In this document: positions 1 through 7,292 of the stretch, piece by piece | How positions within the stretch are numbered: the first letter of the stretch is position 1 | Layout of the letters: each line of letters opens with the position of its first letter | Program-made: the position numbers and the translations under genes | Notes under the pieces: model-generated | Database searches by the model: none | Seen by the model: the letters and a program-made list of their open reading frames with translations, nothing else | Told to the model about the DNA's origin: nothing | Assembly: GCA_014116815.1 (NCBI GenBank) | Contig: JACGYV010000025.1 | Location: forward strand, 1-18,474 | Direction: 5' to 3' | DNA: 18,474 bases | From: Holosporaceae bacterium 'Namur' | GTDB lineage: Bacteria; Pseudomonadota; Alphaproteobacteria; Rickettsiales; Midichloriaceae

Positions 1-109
1 ATTCTTGGCAAAGCTGGCTTATCGTCTTATCTCCTTTCAAGGCTGCTAGCGCTACCTTGAATTTATATGCTGCTGTATGGGGTTTCTTCTTTATATTTGA
101 TTTAGTCAT
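1..109 (-). CDS. IS3-family transposase OrfA, N-terminal part (cut by window edge)
   Basis: The minus strand encodes about 36 residues beginning MTKSNIKKKPHTAAYKFKVA and continuing with a segment rich in Ala-Leu-Lys-Gly and ending near LCQE. The pattern of basic N-terminus, then 'KFKVALAALKG', then 'TISQLCQE' is the start of the helix-turn-helix domain of IS3-family (IS150/IS3-like) OrfA proteins, which bind the insertion sequence ends. An AGAGGT ribosome binding site lies 5 bases before the ATG (complement of 107-109). The rest of OrfA and OrfB lie outside the window, so activity cannot be judged. The family call rests on motif recognition only. Confidence 0.8.
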   Translation of the reverse strand, partial: MTKSNIKKKPHTAAYKFKVALAALKGDKTISQLCQE

Positions 110-185
110 AAATTACCTCTTATGTTTAAGTTTAATTTATATCCTAAATCCTCCTCTCTCAACTGTTCCACTTTTTGGGGGGTAC
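1..185 (-). mobile_element. Left end of an IS3-family insertion sequence (partial)
   Basis: Read on the minus strand, the element starts near position 184-186 with TACCCCCCAAAAAGTGGAAC. This resembles the terminal repeats of IS150-type IS3 elements, which carry a C-run followed by AAAAAGT near the tip. The OrfA start codon follows about 75 bases inside, the usual distance. The exact tip (within about 3 bases) and any target duplication cannot be fixed because the other end is outside the window. Confidence 0.65.
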
Positions 186-567
186 TTCTAAAAGCATTGG
201 GGTACCACGAAAAGTAATAGATAATGTAATTTATAGAAATGTAAAAAAGAAAGAAACTATAGAAAGGATTTCTTCTGCTTTAGGTGTAGACTTACTTGAA
301 TATATTAATAAAAAAAGCCCAGTATCTTTATTAAACAACTGCGAACTTGATACACAAGTACTTAAAAAAGCTTCTGGTATAGTTTTTGAAACAATTGAGA
401 GCGCAAATGTAATTGCTTCAAAAGATGAAATTAATGCTTTAACTGCTATATTATATAAATTCCTGCTAGAAAATAAGGAAGCATCGGACGAAATTGCAAA
501 AGCTTTTTGCCAAGGGATGATAGAACATGCTTTAAGCAATTTTATGTTAACCTATAAAAGTAGTTAA
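175..567 (+). pseudogene. XRE-type helix-turn-helix regulator, 5' end removed by the IS
   Basis: The open frame begins at a TTG inside the presumed IS end, so its first residues come from the IS. From about residue 6, SIGVPRKVIDNVIY followed by KKKETIERISSALGVDLLEYI matches the second half of an XRE/Cro-CI HTH: recognition helix, then the 'ETIERIAKALGVDL' helix. The first HTH helices (about 25-30 residues) are missing. The remaining 80 residues form an uncharacterised, mostly helical C-terminal domain. The gene is intact to its TAA, which suggests recent disruption. It could still be expressed from the IS-derived TTG, but without a complete HTH it should not bind DNA normally. No ribosome binding site is seen. 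Confidence 0.7.
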
Positions 568-700
568 TCTGGACTCATAAATTAGAATTGAAACATTTTT
601 GCCTAAATTTTACTATAAATCTTTATCATAACTTGACTTATATAGCGTACATATATCATTTGTCCTTCTAGCATATAGTTAAATATATATTGAGGCATAT

Positions 701-1121
701 ATGAATAATACTCTACACTCTTTAAAAGCTGGTAGAGAAAATTTTACTTCATTTAAAATAAAAAAAGGAGATGACTACTTTACTTACCTGTAGAAGTAGT
801 AGTAAATATTATATCGTTTATACTGGACGCTATAGTAAAAGCAATTAAAGTATGGTATAATAAAAAAAGCAGTGTAATATAGATTGTAAGACTTGTATCA
901 GCTTTCTAGTGCCATTATATAGCTTATTTCATTATAGAATCTTATATAATAAAACTATATTAGAATTACTAAAGAAATTTAGACAAATATGATTGGTATA
1001 ACGCTCTGAAATAAAAGAGCTGTTAAATGTTTTAGAACAGGCACGTATCTGGAAAGAGTATGTCGAGAATAAAGTATTTATTATCAAGGGATTAATAGAA
1101 CAAATAAATCGATTTTATTAA
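701..1121 (+). pseudogene. Decayed hypothetical coding sequence (multiple frameshifts)
   Basis: An ATG at 701 opens a 30-codon frame (MNNTLHSLKAGREN...) that stops at 791-793. Shifted by one base, the sequence continues sensibly from about 787 as PVEVVVNIISFILDAIVKAI and stops at 880-882. A third fragment, EIKELLNVLEQARIWKEYVE and onward, runs from 1008 to a TAA at 1119-1121. The fragments read like real protein (amphipathic helices, charged coiled-coil-like end) but lie in different frames with stops between. I do not recognise the family, and they may derive from more than one gene. Confidence 0.4.
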
Positions 1122-1235
1122 GCATCATTTATAAGAGCTTAATATAAGCCCGGTTACAAAATCTGTAGCAAGGCTTATATAAAGAGTTTTTAACTGAAGC
1201 CGATAACTTATATTCCTAGCATACTTTTATACAAA

Positions 1236-1257
1236 ATGTAGAAAATATGTAGAAAAT
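1236..1257. repeat. Tandem 11-bp direct repeat (two copies)
   Basis: ATGTAGAAAAT occurs twice back to back at 1236-1246 and 1247-1257, within the AT-rich non-coding stretch between the decayed gene and the tRNA. It is probably replication slippage, and no function is evident. The remainder of 568-1303 shows only gene debris and AT-rich DNA. Confidence 0.6.
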
Positions 1258-1274
1258 AAAGAGTCGGTAAATAT

Positions 1275-1302
1275 AAAATAAATATTGTAACCTAGGTGTT
1301 AC
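1275..1302 (-). terminator. Possible terminator of the tRNA-Arg gene
   Basis: Directly after the encoded CCA, the minus strand has GTAAC (1302-1298), a six-base loop and GTTAC (1291-1287), then a T-rich tail (AATATTTATTTT). The stem is only 5 bp, so this is a weak call. Confidence 0.4.
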
Positions 1303-1303
1303 C

Positions 1304-1380
1304 TGGTGCGCCCGAGAGGAGTCGAACCCCTAGCCTTTAGATCCGTAGTCTAACGCTCTATCCAGTTGAGCTACGGGCGC
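1304..1380 (-). tRNA. tRNA-Arg, anticodon ACG
   Basis: The minus strand gives a complete 77-base cloverleaf. The acceptor stem is GCGCCCG paired with CGGGCGC, the D arm contains AGCTCAACTGGATAGAGC, and the anticodon stem is TTAGA/TCTAA with loop CTACGGA (anticodon ACG, plus-strand complement at 1344-1346). The T arm carries the canonical GGTTCGACTCC, and CCA is encoded. ACG tRNA-Arg is normally converted to ICG by TadA so that it reads CGU, CGC and CGA. It stands alone, with a near-consensus promoter just upstream. Confidence 0.95.
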
Positions 1381-1398
1381 TTCGTAAGCTAAAGGGAG

Positions 1399-1427
1399 AA
1401 TTTAATAATAAAACTCGGTTATGTCAA
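1399..1427 (-). promoter_or_regulatory. Promoter of tRNA-Arg
   Basis: On the minus strand, a perfect -35 TTGACA (1427-1422), a 17-base spacer and a -10 TAAATT (1404-1399) lie 18 bases before the tRNA 5' end. The geometry fits a sigma-70-type promoter with a short 5' leader. Confidence 0.7.
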
Positions 1428-1539
1428 AGGAAATATAAAGTGATATATAAATCTCTTATTATAGAGTGCATGAAACTAATTTATAATTATAAATTTTTAC
1501 CTTTTTCTGATAATGTACTGCTATTGCTTCCCGCCTTTT

Positions 1540-1705
1540 TTTGTTAGTTTAGGAGAATTCGGCTCTAAACCCTTTTTCCGTTAATATAGTACGGAAGAAG
1601 CATGGCGTTGTGTGAATGAATCCTCAACAGCTCTCTTGTACGAAACGAGGTGGTGCCGTATATCTGATTTCTAAGTATGGTTTAGGTTTGCATGCCGCTA
1701 AACAT
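1540..1705. other. Unassigned structured, relatively GC-rich segment (candidate ncRNA or element remnant)
   Basis: Between the tRNA promoter and the dnaK terminator, the DNA becomes less AT-rich and shows several pairings. These are a 10-bp hairpin (1572-1581 with 1591-1600, one G-U), two GTTTAG/CTAAAC hairpins with 12-base loops (1547-1552 with 1565-1570, and 1680-1685 with 1698-1703), and a competing long-range pairing of 1565-1571 with 1679-1685. No frame is open throughout. Minus-strand frames are fairly long but broken by TAA at 1682-1684 and TAG at 1565-1567. Strand and identity are unknown. I found none of the signature motifs of RNase P RNA, tmRNA or SRP RNA. Nothing clear is seen in 1428-1539 or 1706-1820. 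Confidence 0.35.
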
Positions 1706-1826
1706 AACACTTGTAGGAGGCGGTTGGAAAATTTGAGTTATTGAGTTTTCTTTGCACGGTTCGACTATTCCTAATTCTGCTTCTAAGGCATATACTCTTT
1801 TTTCTAATTTTTTCCTTTTCAAAAAT

Positions 1827-1853
1827 AAAAAAAGCCGGAGGAAAGCTCCGGCT
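1827..1853 (-). terminator. Intrinsic terminator of dnaK
   Basis: On the minus strand, AGCCGGAG (1853-1846) pairs perfectly with CTCCGGCT (1840-1833) around a five-base loop and is followed by an uninterrupted T run (1832-1827). It sits about 30 bases after the dnaK stop, so dnaK is probably monocistronic. Confidence 0.9.
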
Positions 1854-1883
1854 CTTAAAATAAAAAAAGTATAATATTAAATA

Positions 1884-3794
1884 TTATTTCTTTTCATCGT
1901 CTTTAACTTCTTCAAATTCGGCATCTACAACTTTTTCATCCTTTGTATTATTTGAAGAAGCATTATCCGCTCCCGAAGCATTTTGAGCCTGAGACTCCTG
2001 ATACATAGCCTCACCGATCTTCATTGAAGCTTGGCTTAATGCATCGGTCTTAGCTTTAATATCTTCGGCGTCTTCGCCCTCCAGGGCTTTTTTCAAGGCT
2101 TCGATTGCAGATTCAACTTCAGATTTCGTTTCAGTTGCAACTTTATCACCATGGTCTTTAAGGCTTTTCTCAATAGAGTAAATTAAACTATCCCCATGAT
2201 TCTTAGCTTCAATCAGCTCTTTGCGTCTGGCATCTTCGCCGGCATTTTCTTCAGCGTCTTTAACCATTTTTTTGATTTCCTCCTCGGATAAACCGCCGGA
2301 AGCCTGGATAGTTATCTTCTGCTCTTTACCTGTTGCCTTATCGGTTGCTGAAACGTGTAATATACCGTTGGCATCAACATCAAAAGTTACTTCAATTTGA
2401 GGCATCCCACGCGGAGCAGGAGCTATTCCTTCTAAGTTAAATTGGCCTAAGAATTTATTTGCCGCCGCCATTTTTCTTTCACCCTGGAATACTCTAATGG
2501 TTACTGCGCCTTGATTATCTTCGGCGGTAGAGAACACTTGGCTCTTCTTAGTCGGAATGGTAGAGTTCCTTTCAATAAGCGGCGTAAACACACCACCCAA
2601 AGTTTCAATCCCAATTGATAGCGGGGTAACATCAAGTAATACAACGTCTTTAACTTCGCCGGTTAGTACCGCGCCTTGAATTGCAGCTCCGATTGCAACT
2701 ACTTCATCAGGGTTCACACCTTTATGAGGCTCCTTACCGAAGAATTGCTTAACGGTTTCTATAACTTTCGGCATTCTGGTCATACCGCCTACCAACACAA
2801 CTTCATCGATTTTGCTTGCATCAATGCCGGCATCTTGAAGAGCTGCTTTACAAGGATCAATAGTGCGCTTAATTAAATCATCGACCAATCCTTCGTATTT
2901 AGCTCTGGAAAGCTTGATATTCAGGTGTTTAGGCCCTGTGCTGTCCGCTGTGATATAAGGGAGATTTATATCGGTTTCAACCGTATTGGAAAGTTCAATT
3001 TTGGCTTTTTCAGCCGCTTCTTTTAAACGCTGAAGTGCTAACGGATCTTTACTTAAATCAATACCGCTGTCTTTTTTGAATTCTTCAATTAGGAAGGTAA
3101 GTATTCTTAAATCAAAGTCTTCACCGCCTAAGAAAGTATCACCGTTGGTAGATTTAACCTCAAATACGCCATCGCCTATTTCAAGAATGGATACGTCAAA
3201 CGTACCTCCGCCTAAATCATATACCGCGATAGTTTTAGTGCCTTCTTTATCTAAGCCGTAGGCAAGCGCGGCAGCAGTCGGCTCGTTAATGATTCTAAGT
3301 ACGTCAAGTCCTGCGATTTTACCTGCGTCTTTAGTCGCTTGCCTTTGTGAATCGTTGAAATAAGCAGGAACTGTAATTACCGCTTTAGTTACTTTTTCAC
3401 CTAAATAGCTTTCCGCGGTCTCCTTCATTTTTTGTAAAATAAATGCACTGATTTGGCTAGGCGCATATTTTTCACCCTTAGCTTCCACCCAAGCATCCCC
3501 GTTTGTAGCTTTTACAACTTTATAAGGTACTTTGCTTGCCAACTCTTTAGTTTTCGGATCATCAAAGTTTCGTCCGATCAACCTTTTTACCGCAAAAATC
3601 GTATTATGCGGGTTAGTTACCGCCTGACGCTTTGCAGGTTGACCGACTAAACGCTCACCTTTATCAGTGAATGCAACTATTGAAGGTGTGGTATTCGCGC
3701 CTTCGCTATTATGAATTACTTTAGGGTTGCCGCCATCCATAATTGCTACGCATGAGTTGGTGGTACCTAAATCTATACCAATAACTTTACTCAT
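1884..3794 (-). CDS. dnaK: Chaperone protein DnaK (Hsp70)
   Basis: This is the cytosolic Hsp70 chaperone, which binds exposed hydrophobic peptides in an ATP-controlled cycle with DnaJ and GrpE. The protein is full length at 636 residues. The N-terminal ATPase domain (about 1-385) has phosphate loop 1 [10 protein letters not shown] (5-14), the [13 protein letters not shown] segment near 170 and phosphate loop 2 [10 protein letters not shown] near 194. The conserved linker [17 protein letters not shown] follows, then the beta-sandwich substrate domain, the helical lid (from about 505), a disordered Asn/Ala/Ser-rich tail and an acidic EEVKDDEKK end. A GAGGA ribosome binding site (complement of 3799-3803) supports the ATG. 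No dnaJ follows, unlike the dnaK-dnaJ pairs of many alphaproteobacteria; a terminator comes immediately instead. Confidence 0.98.
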   Translation of the reverse strand: MSKVIGIDLGTTNSCVAIMDGGNPKVIHNSEGANTTPSIVAFTDKGERLVGQPAKRQAVTNPHNTIFAVKRLIGRNFDDPKTKELASKVPYKVVKATNGDAWVEAKGEKYAPSQISAFILQKMKETAESYLGEKVTKAVITVPAYFNDSQRQATKDAGKIAGLDVLRIINEPTAAALAYGLDKEGTKTIAVYDLGGGTFDVSILEIGDGVFEVKSTNGDTFLGGEDFDLRILTFLIEEFKKDSGIDLSKDPLALQRLKEAAEKAKIELSNTVETDINLPYITADSTGPKHLNIKLSRAKYEGLVDDLIKRTIDPCKAALQDAGIDASKIDEVVLVGGMTRMPKVIETVKQFFGKEPHKGVNPDEVVAIGAAIQGAVLTGEVKDVVLLDVTPLSIGIETLGGVFTPLIERNSTIPTKKSQVFSTAEDNQGAVTIRVFQGERKMAAANKFLGQFNLEGIAPAPRGMPQIEVTFDVDANGILHVSATDKATGKEQKITIQASGGLSEEEIKKMVKDAEENAGEDARRKELIEAKNHGDSLIYSIEKSLKDHGDKVATETKSEVESAIEALKKALEGEDAEDIKAKTDALSQASMKIGEAMYQESQAQNASGADNASSNNTKDEKVVDAEFEEVKDDEKK

Positions 3795-3833
3795 ATTTTC
3801 CTCAAAAAATTATTAAATAATATTTTATGAGAT

Positions 3834-3865
3834 GTATATAGTTCATACATTTGTAATTACAAGGG
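3834..3865 (-). promoter_or_regulatory. Candidate RpoH (heat-shock) promoter of dnaK
   Basis: On the minus strand, CCCTTG (3865-3860) is followed after 18 bases by CTATATAC (3841-3834), 39 bases before the dnaK ATG. CTTG plus a C-TAT-T -10 element resembles alphaproteobacterial RpoH promoters (-35 CTTG, -10 CYTATNT). The call is inferred from pattern and from the downstream gene. Confidence 0.55.
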
Positions 3866-4006
3866 TAGGGCTAATAAAATTTTAAACTGAGGATATCTAC
3901 TATAACTTTGGAAAAGTAATATGAGATAATATTTTACTCATCCATATATTTCAGGTAGAAAAGTAGTATATTTTTATTAAACTTTAATATTATTTCGGAG
4001 TTCAGC

Positions 4007-4035
4007 TTGTTATAATAATGGTTTTATAGTATAAT
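4007..4035 (+). promoter_or_regulatory. Near-consensus sigma-70 promoter
   Basis: TTGTTA (4007-4012), a 17-base spacer and a perfect TATAAT (4030-4035) predict transcription from about 4042. That leaves a leader of roughly 30 bases to the ATG at 4074 but only about 8 to the GTG at 4050, which favours the ATG as the start of the next gene. Confidence 0.7.
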
Positions 4036-4073
4036 TTTTATTAATAGCGGTGAAATATCAAAGATTAAATATT

Positions 4074-4607
4074 ATGACCAAAAAAAATAAAAAAACATTA
4101 TCTTTGAGTAAAGAATTATATAAGGCGATAGATTCAGCTGCATATCTTATTTCCAAGATTACAGGTCAGGATATCTCTCTAATTAAATCTAAAAATGAAA
4201 CCGAGATCCTTCAATACTTAAATTTTCTTTTAGAGTCTGAAAAAAAAGAAGAGAAGTTTTTAAATTGGCGAAATGATAAATCTTCAAGTCATGACGTGAA
4301 TACTGATAGCCATGGTTATCAAATGGTAGCTAAGGGAATATATAATCCTAAGTATAAAGCATACGGCACAAATAAATCTTTACATGACTTTATAAAGTTT
4401 TTTTCAGCTCGTCTTGGAGAAATGGCCTTTCAGAGAGCGGTGAACAGCCGGTTTTCCGCTAATCTCTCAAACCCTTATGCAAGTATTGCTCAGCCCATTG
4501 AAACCAACGTTTCCAGAGTTAATTTAAGCGGATTGGACTTACAAAATTTGTTATCACAAATTCCGATACTTAGAACTAATGATAACATCCCATCTAGAGG
4601 AATTTAA
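4074..4607 (+). CDS. Hypothetical protein, 177 aa
   Basis: I do not recognise this protein. It begins MTKKNKKTLSLSKELYKAID with a lysine-rich, probably helical N-terminus, then a charged helical region containing ESEKKEEKF (near 60). A mid-region follows with GYQMVAKGIYNPKYKAYGTN, and the C-terminal half is Ser/Asn/Leu-rich (FSARLGEMAFQRAV, then NLSGLDLQNLLSQIP). There is no signal peptide or membrane segment, so it is probably soluble. A GTG at 4050 would add 8 residues, but the ATG fits the promoter better. Neither start has a clear ribosome binding site. The gene stands alone between a strong promoter and a terminator, which argues that it is expressed and not a chance frame. Confidence 0.6.
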   Translation: MTKKNKKTLSLSKELYKAIDSAAYLISKITGQDISLIKSKNETEILQYLNFLLESEKKEEKFLNWRNDKSSSHDVNTDSHGYQMVAKGIYNPKYKAYGTNKSLHDFIKFFSARLGEMAFQRAVNSRFSANLSNPYASIAQPIETNVSRVNLSGLDLQNLLSQIPILRTNDNIPSRGI

Positions 4608-4625
4608 ATCTAATGATTCGTTAAT

Positions 4626-4653
4626 AAAAAAAGAGGCTATAAAGCCCCTTTTT
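4626..4653. terminator. Bidirectional terminator between the hypothetical gene and rpsU
   Basis: GAGGCT (4633-4638) pairs with AGCCCC (4643-4648, one wobble) across the loop ATAA. A T5 run follows on the plus strand (4649-4653), and seven A's precede it (4626-4632), giving a T run on the minus strand. It can end both convergent genes. Confidence 0.85.
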
Positions 4654-4679
4654 AAAGACATCGGTCATATGATTAAAAC

Positions 4680-4877
4680 CTAATCATAATTTCTTTTCCT
4701 GTCTAATTTTCTTCTTCTTCTAAAGGCTTCTTGTCCTTTGCGAACTCGAACTTCGGAAGGTTTTTCGTAGAAACGACCCATCTTCATAACTTTAAAAACG
4801 CCTTCTCTTTGCATTTTTTTCTTTAAAGTTTTAAGTGCCATATCCACGTTATTGAAGCGAACTAGTACCTGTACCAA
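4680..4877 (-). CDS. rpsU: 30S ribosomal protein S21
   Basis: S21 is a small basic protein of the 30S platform near the anti-Shine-Dalgarno end of 16S rRNA. The 65-residue product has the family pattern: [20 protein letters not shown], a central [24 protein letters not shown], and an Arg/Lys-rich tail ending [13 protein letters not shown]. The start is a TTG (complement of 4875-4877), preceded by a strong AAAGGGGG ribosome binding site 8 bases upstream. No in-frame ATG gives a correct N-terminus, so the TTG is well supported. The gene is monocistronic, with a terminator-like hairpin in its leader. Confidence 0.95.
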   Translation of the reverse strand: MVQVLVRFNNVDMALKTLKKKMQREGVFKVMKMGRFYEKPSEVRVRKGQEAFRRRRKLDRKRNYD

Positions 4878-4910
4878 TGTAACAACCCCCTTTCAGAAGG
4901 AATATAAGTT

Positions 4911-4931
4911 AAAAAAGATGCATAAAGCATC
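4911..4931 (-). promoter_or_regulatory. Terminator-like hairpin in the rpsU leader (possible attenuator)
   Basis: On the minus strand, GATGC (4931-4927), a five-base loop and GCATC (4921-4917) are followed by six T's (4916-4911), 34 bases upstream of the rpsU start. No minus-strand gene lies upstream for it to terminate. A TATAAT (4951-4946) just before it could be the rpsU -10, which would place the hairpin at the very 5' end of the transcript. Attenuation or 5' stabilisation is inference. Confidence 0.45.
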
Positions 4932-5018
4932 CCGTAATGCTTATTATTATACATGAAATAAGCTTTAAATCCATATAATTAATCCTAAGTTAAAAAAGAA
5001 ATTTCTCTGGCTTTTTGG

Positions 5019-5966
5019 ATGAGTTATATTATAAATGCTGCAAAAGTTAATTTAACCCAATTTTGTAAAACTATGACTCAAATTGATTCGCTTGTTGAGA
5101 ATAAGCAAAAAAACCTAACCTACTTACTTGGAGTGCTTTGGTTTATAATGAATTTGGTCGCCAGTGTTTTTAACGATGTGATTGTTAAGTTTGTAGGGCT
5201 AAGGTTACCTTTTGCAGAAGTTGCCTTTTTCAGATTCTTATTCGGCACTTTAAGCTTAGTTCCATTAATTTTATATTACGGTAAAAGTTCTCTTAAAACT
5301 TCCAGAATAAATGTACATATAATAAGGGGTGTTATTTTATTTTTTGCCATAAGCATGTGGTCATGGGGGGTTAATACCGTACCTATTACAGTTGTGACTA
5401 TTATGGGGTTTACTATCCCTATGTTTGTATTAGTGCTTGCTCCGTTGTTTTTAAAAGAAAAAGTGAGTCCGGAGCTATGGCTAGCCACCCTTATCGGGTT
5501 CGGCGGAGCATATGTTACTTTAAATCCTCATCATGCTTCATTTAATCCGTATAGCTTAGTACTCATACTTGCTGCTCTTATGTTTGCTTCGCTCGATATT
5601 ATAAATAAGAAGTTTGTTGTACGGGAAACCATGATAGGAATGTTATTTTATTCTGCGCTGGTAACTACTCTGCTCGGTGCATATCCGGCATATAAAGTTT
5701 GGGTTGAACCTACTGCTAAAGAAGTGCTGCTTTTAGCTTTGCTCGGGGTAGGGAGTAACTTAATTCTTTATTTTATATTGAAAGCCTTCACCTTGGTTAA
5801 TGCTTCAAGTTTATCTCCCTACCGTTATCTTGAACTGGTGTTTTCCGCCTCAATCGGTTATTTGCTGTTTGCCGAAGTGCCGCATGCTACCACGCTTATC
5901 GGATGTGCAATAATTGTGCCGGCTAATTTTTATATTGCTTATTGTAATATAAAAGCCGGAGAATAG
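5019..5966 (+). CDS. EamA/DMT-superfamily transporter, ten predicted helices
   Basis: This inner-membrane carrier of the drug/metabolite transporter superfamily has two EamA repeats of five helices. Helices are visible at about 34-52 (LLGVLWFIMNLVASVF), 66-86, 100-117, 121-143, 150-167, 176-194, 203-223, 233-252, 262-284 and 288-308. The motif VNTVPITVVTIMGFTIPMFV and the KEKVSPELWLATLIGFGGAY segment are typical of EamA repeat ends. Rickettsia use such carriers to import host metabolites, S-adenosylmethionine being one known DMT substrate, but the substrate here cannot be read from sequence. The ATG at 5019 has no ribosome binding site, and a second Met at 5073 would remove 18 polar residues. 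A TATAAT at 4974-4979 may be part of its promoter. Confidence 0.85.
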   Translation: MSYIINAAKVNLTQFCKTMTQIDSLVENKQKNLTYLLGVLWFIMNLVASVFNDVIVKFVGLRLPFAEVAFFRFLFGTLSLVPLILYYGKSSLKTSRINVHIIRGVILFFAISMWSWGVNTVPITVVTIMGFTIPMFVLVLAPLFLKEKVSPELWLATLIGFGGAYVTLNPHHASFNPYSLVLILAALMFASLDIINKKFVVRETMIGMLFYSALVTTLLGAYPAYKVWVEPTAKEVLLLALLGVGSNLILYFILKAFTLVNASSLSPYRYLELVFSASIGYLLFAEVPHATTLIGCAIIVPANFYIAYCNIKAGE

Positions 5967-6075
5967 TGTTTATTATATTTATATAGTATAGTAGGAATTT
6001 TATTAATAAATTATATATAAAACAATAGCTAAACATTAATATTAAAATACTTTAAATATTATTTGCCCTGATGTT

Positions 6076-6107
6076 ATTATAAGTTAGATTTAGATCTAAC
6101 TTATAAT
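6076..6107. promoter_or_regulatory. Perfect 14-bp inverted repeat upstream of the next gene
   Basis: ATTATAAGTTAGAT (6076-6089) and its exact complement ATCTAACTTATAAT (6094-6107) flank a four-base TTAG. The right arm contains TATAAT (6102-6107) 22 bases before the ATG at 6129, so the dyad could be an operator over a -10 element. It could instead act as a hairpin ending the transporter transcript, but no T run follows. Confidence 0.55.
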
Positions 6108-6128
6108 TAAATTAATAAAACATAAGCT

Positions 6129-6506
6129 ATGGCAAATATGTATAATACTGCCCAGTGCGGTAATATCTCCGGCATTTCCGACGAAAATAAATGCATAACC
6201 GATATAGAATTACAAAACTGTTATATAGATAGTTTTGCCATCCTTGTCATACCTATCATGCTATTATCTTCATCTTTTTGCGGGAGAGTTAGTATTACAA
6301 TGACCGCAGTAACTTCGGCATTTGCGGTTATCAAAGCGGGAGGTTGCTACCTTAAAGAAGTATGTGCTGAAATTAATGAAGGAACCTATGAGCTGATGGC
6401 GCCTCAAATTCATCATCTAAAAGATATTGAATTACCTTATTCCGAAGATGATATGAATATACTCGACAATAATACTTATATATCGGAATCAAGTGAATAC
6501 CAATAG
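6129..6506 (+). CDS. Hypothetical protein with a central hydrophobic segment, 125 aa
   Basis: I do not recognise this protein. It has an acidic, Cys-containing N-terminus (about 1-33). A hydrophobic stretch follows from about 35 to 69, SFAILVIPIMLLSSSFCGRV then SITMTAVTSAFAVIKAG, long enough for one or two membrane passes. The C-terminal half is acidic (EDDMNILDNNTYISES) and lacks basic residues near the end. There is no classical signal peptide. The start is the first ATG after a long inverted repeat, and no ribosome binding site is visible. It opens a run of unrecognised genes continuing to 11427. Confidence 0.5.
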   Translation: MANMYNTAQCGNISGISDENKCITDIELQNCYIDSFAILVIPIMLLSSSFCGRVSITMTAVTSAFAVIKAGGCYLKEVCAEINEGTYELMAPQIHHLKDIELPYSEDDMNILDNNTYISESSEYQ

Positions 6507-6630
6507 ACTTGAGCATTTATTTAAACAGACTATCTAATGCCAATGAGTACCTTAATAAAAATTTAAATGTTGGAAGTAGAACATTTTAACTTATACATGA
6601 ATTTTAACTATCTTTAACGTATTAAAGTGG

Positions 6631-6659
6631 TTAAACAATTATTAGGTTAGCGATATAAT
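6631..6659 (+). promoter_or_regulatory. Possible promoter of the 6702 gene
   Basis: A perfect TATAAT (6654-6659) stands 17 bases after a weak -35, TTAAAC (6631-6636), about 42 bases upstream of the ATG. Confidence 0.4.
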
Positions 6660-6701
6660 TTAATATAATGCTTCATCTAATTTAAGTTTAGGAGGTTCCC
6701 C

Positions 6702-7253
6702 ATGATTAAACATTCACGTAAGTCTACTCATAAATACGATAAACAAAGTAACTCCCCGGGAGATTTTGCAAAAAAGATTGCAGAAATAATTGCTCCTGAG
6801 TCGGATGTTTTAAAAGCATCATTTGTAACACTCAGTACGCTTGCTCAGGGCGCGGTTATAGGAGGGATGGTTTCAATATTTGCTACTCCGTTAATAGGTG
6901 TGCCGGTAGGTTTGTTATACGGTTCATATATAGCTAACAGTGATAAATTACTTAACTTGTATGAAAAAGCCGTTACCAAATCCGGCGTTGAGGATTCAAC
7001 AATTAATACTTTTGTAGGACTTGATGCAGTTAACTCCGGAACTCTTGAATGTGCAGAAGCTTCCGCCCCTAAGATTGATGGATCTGTAACTAATACAAAT
7101 ACATATTTTGCCCCGTCGGTTAAAAATGATACTTACACCGCTGAACCTATGCATTATATTGATTTAGCTAAGGTAGGGCATTTTTTAAATGCTGATGCTG
7201 ATTTAAAACCTGTGGAATTCTTTCTAGGTTCTAATATTGAAGTAACTTTATAA
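6702..7253 (+). CDS. Hypothetical protein with glycine-rich membrane segment, 183 aa
   Basis: I do not recognise this protein. It has the best ribosome binding site in the window: AGGAGG six bases before the ATG. The basic N-terminus (MIKHSRKSTHKYDKQS) is followed by a short helix (DFAKKIAEIIAPES). A hydrophobic, glycine-rich segment at about 45-76 contains AQGAVIGGMVSIFATPLIG and PVGLLYGSYIA, resembling a hairpin of two membrane passes with glycine-zipper spacing. The remaining 100 residues are polar, with Thr/Asn-rich and acidic patches. It has its own candidate promoter and a strong terminator, so it is probably a real monocistronic gene. A membrane-inserting role is inference from the hydrophobic segment only. 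Confidence 0.65.
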   Translation: MIKHSRKSTHKYDKQSNSPGDFAKKIAEIIAPESDVLKASFVTLSTLAQGAVIGGMVSIFATPLIGVPVGLLYGSYIANSDKLLNLYEKAVTKSGVEDSTINTFVGLDAVNSGTLECAEASAPKIDGSVTNTNTYFAPSVKNDTYTAEPMHYIDLAKVGHFLNADADLKPVEFFLGSNIEVTL

Positions 7254-7292
7254 TCATACATATATTATAAGATTGCGGAATAATTATAAAAT

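Noticed and set aside
1646..1684. Group II intron domain V-like hairpin (GTGCCGTA...TATGGTT)
   Set aside because: The catalytic AGC triad and the usual 34-base geometry are missing, and no reverse transcriptase frame accompanies it.
1540..1800. tmRNA, RNase P RNA or SRP RNA in the structured segment
   Set aside because: I found no tag-peptide frame ending in ALAA, no GAGGAAAGTCCGG motif, no SRP GGAAGG/AGCA loop and no tRNA-like acceptor with CCA.
1682..1816. Minus-strand 44-codon frame (LKRKKLEKRVYALEAELG...)
   Set aside because: It starts with a TTG right at the dnaK terminator tail, has no ribosome binding site, and stops at 1682-1684. It looks coding-like at its start but is too short to support.
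2676..3650. Plus-strand frames of 61-66 codons inside dnaK
   Set aside because: They are antisense shadows of a highly conserved coding sequence, with no ribosome binding sites or family resemblance.
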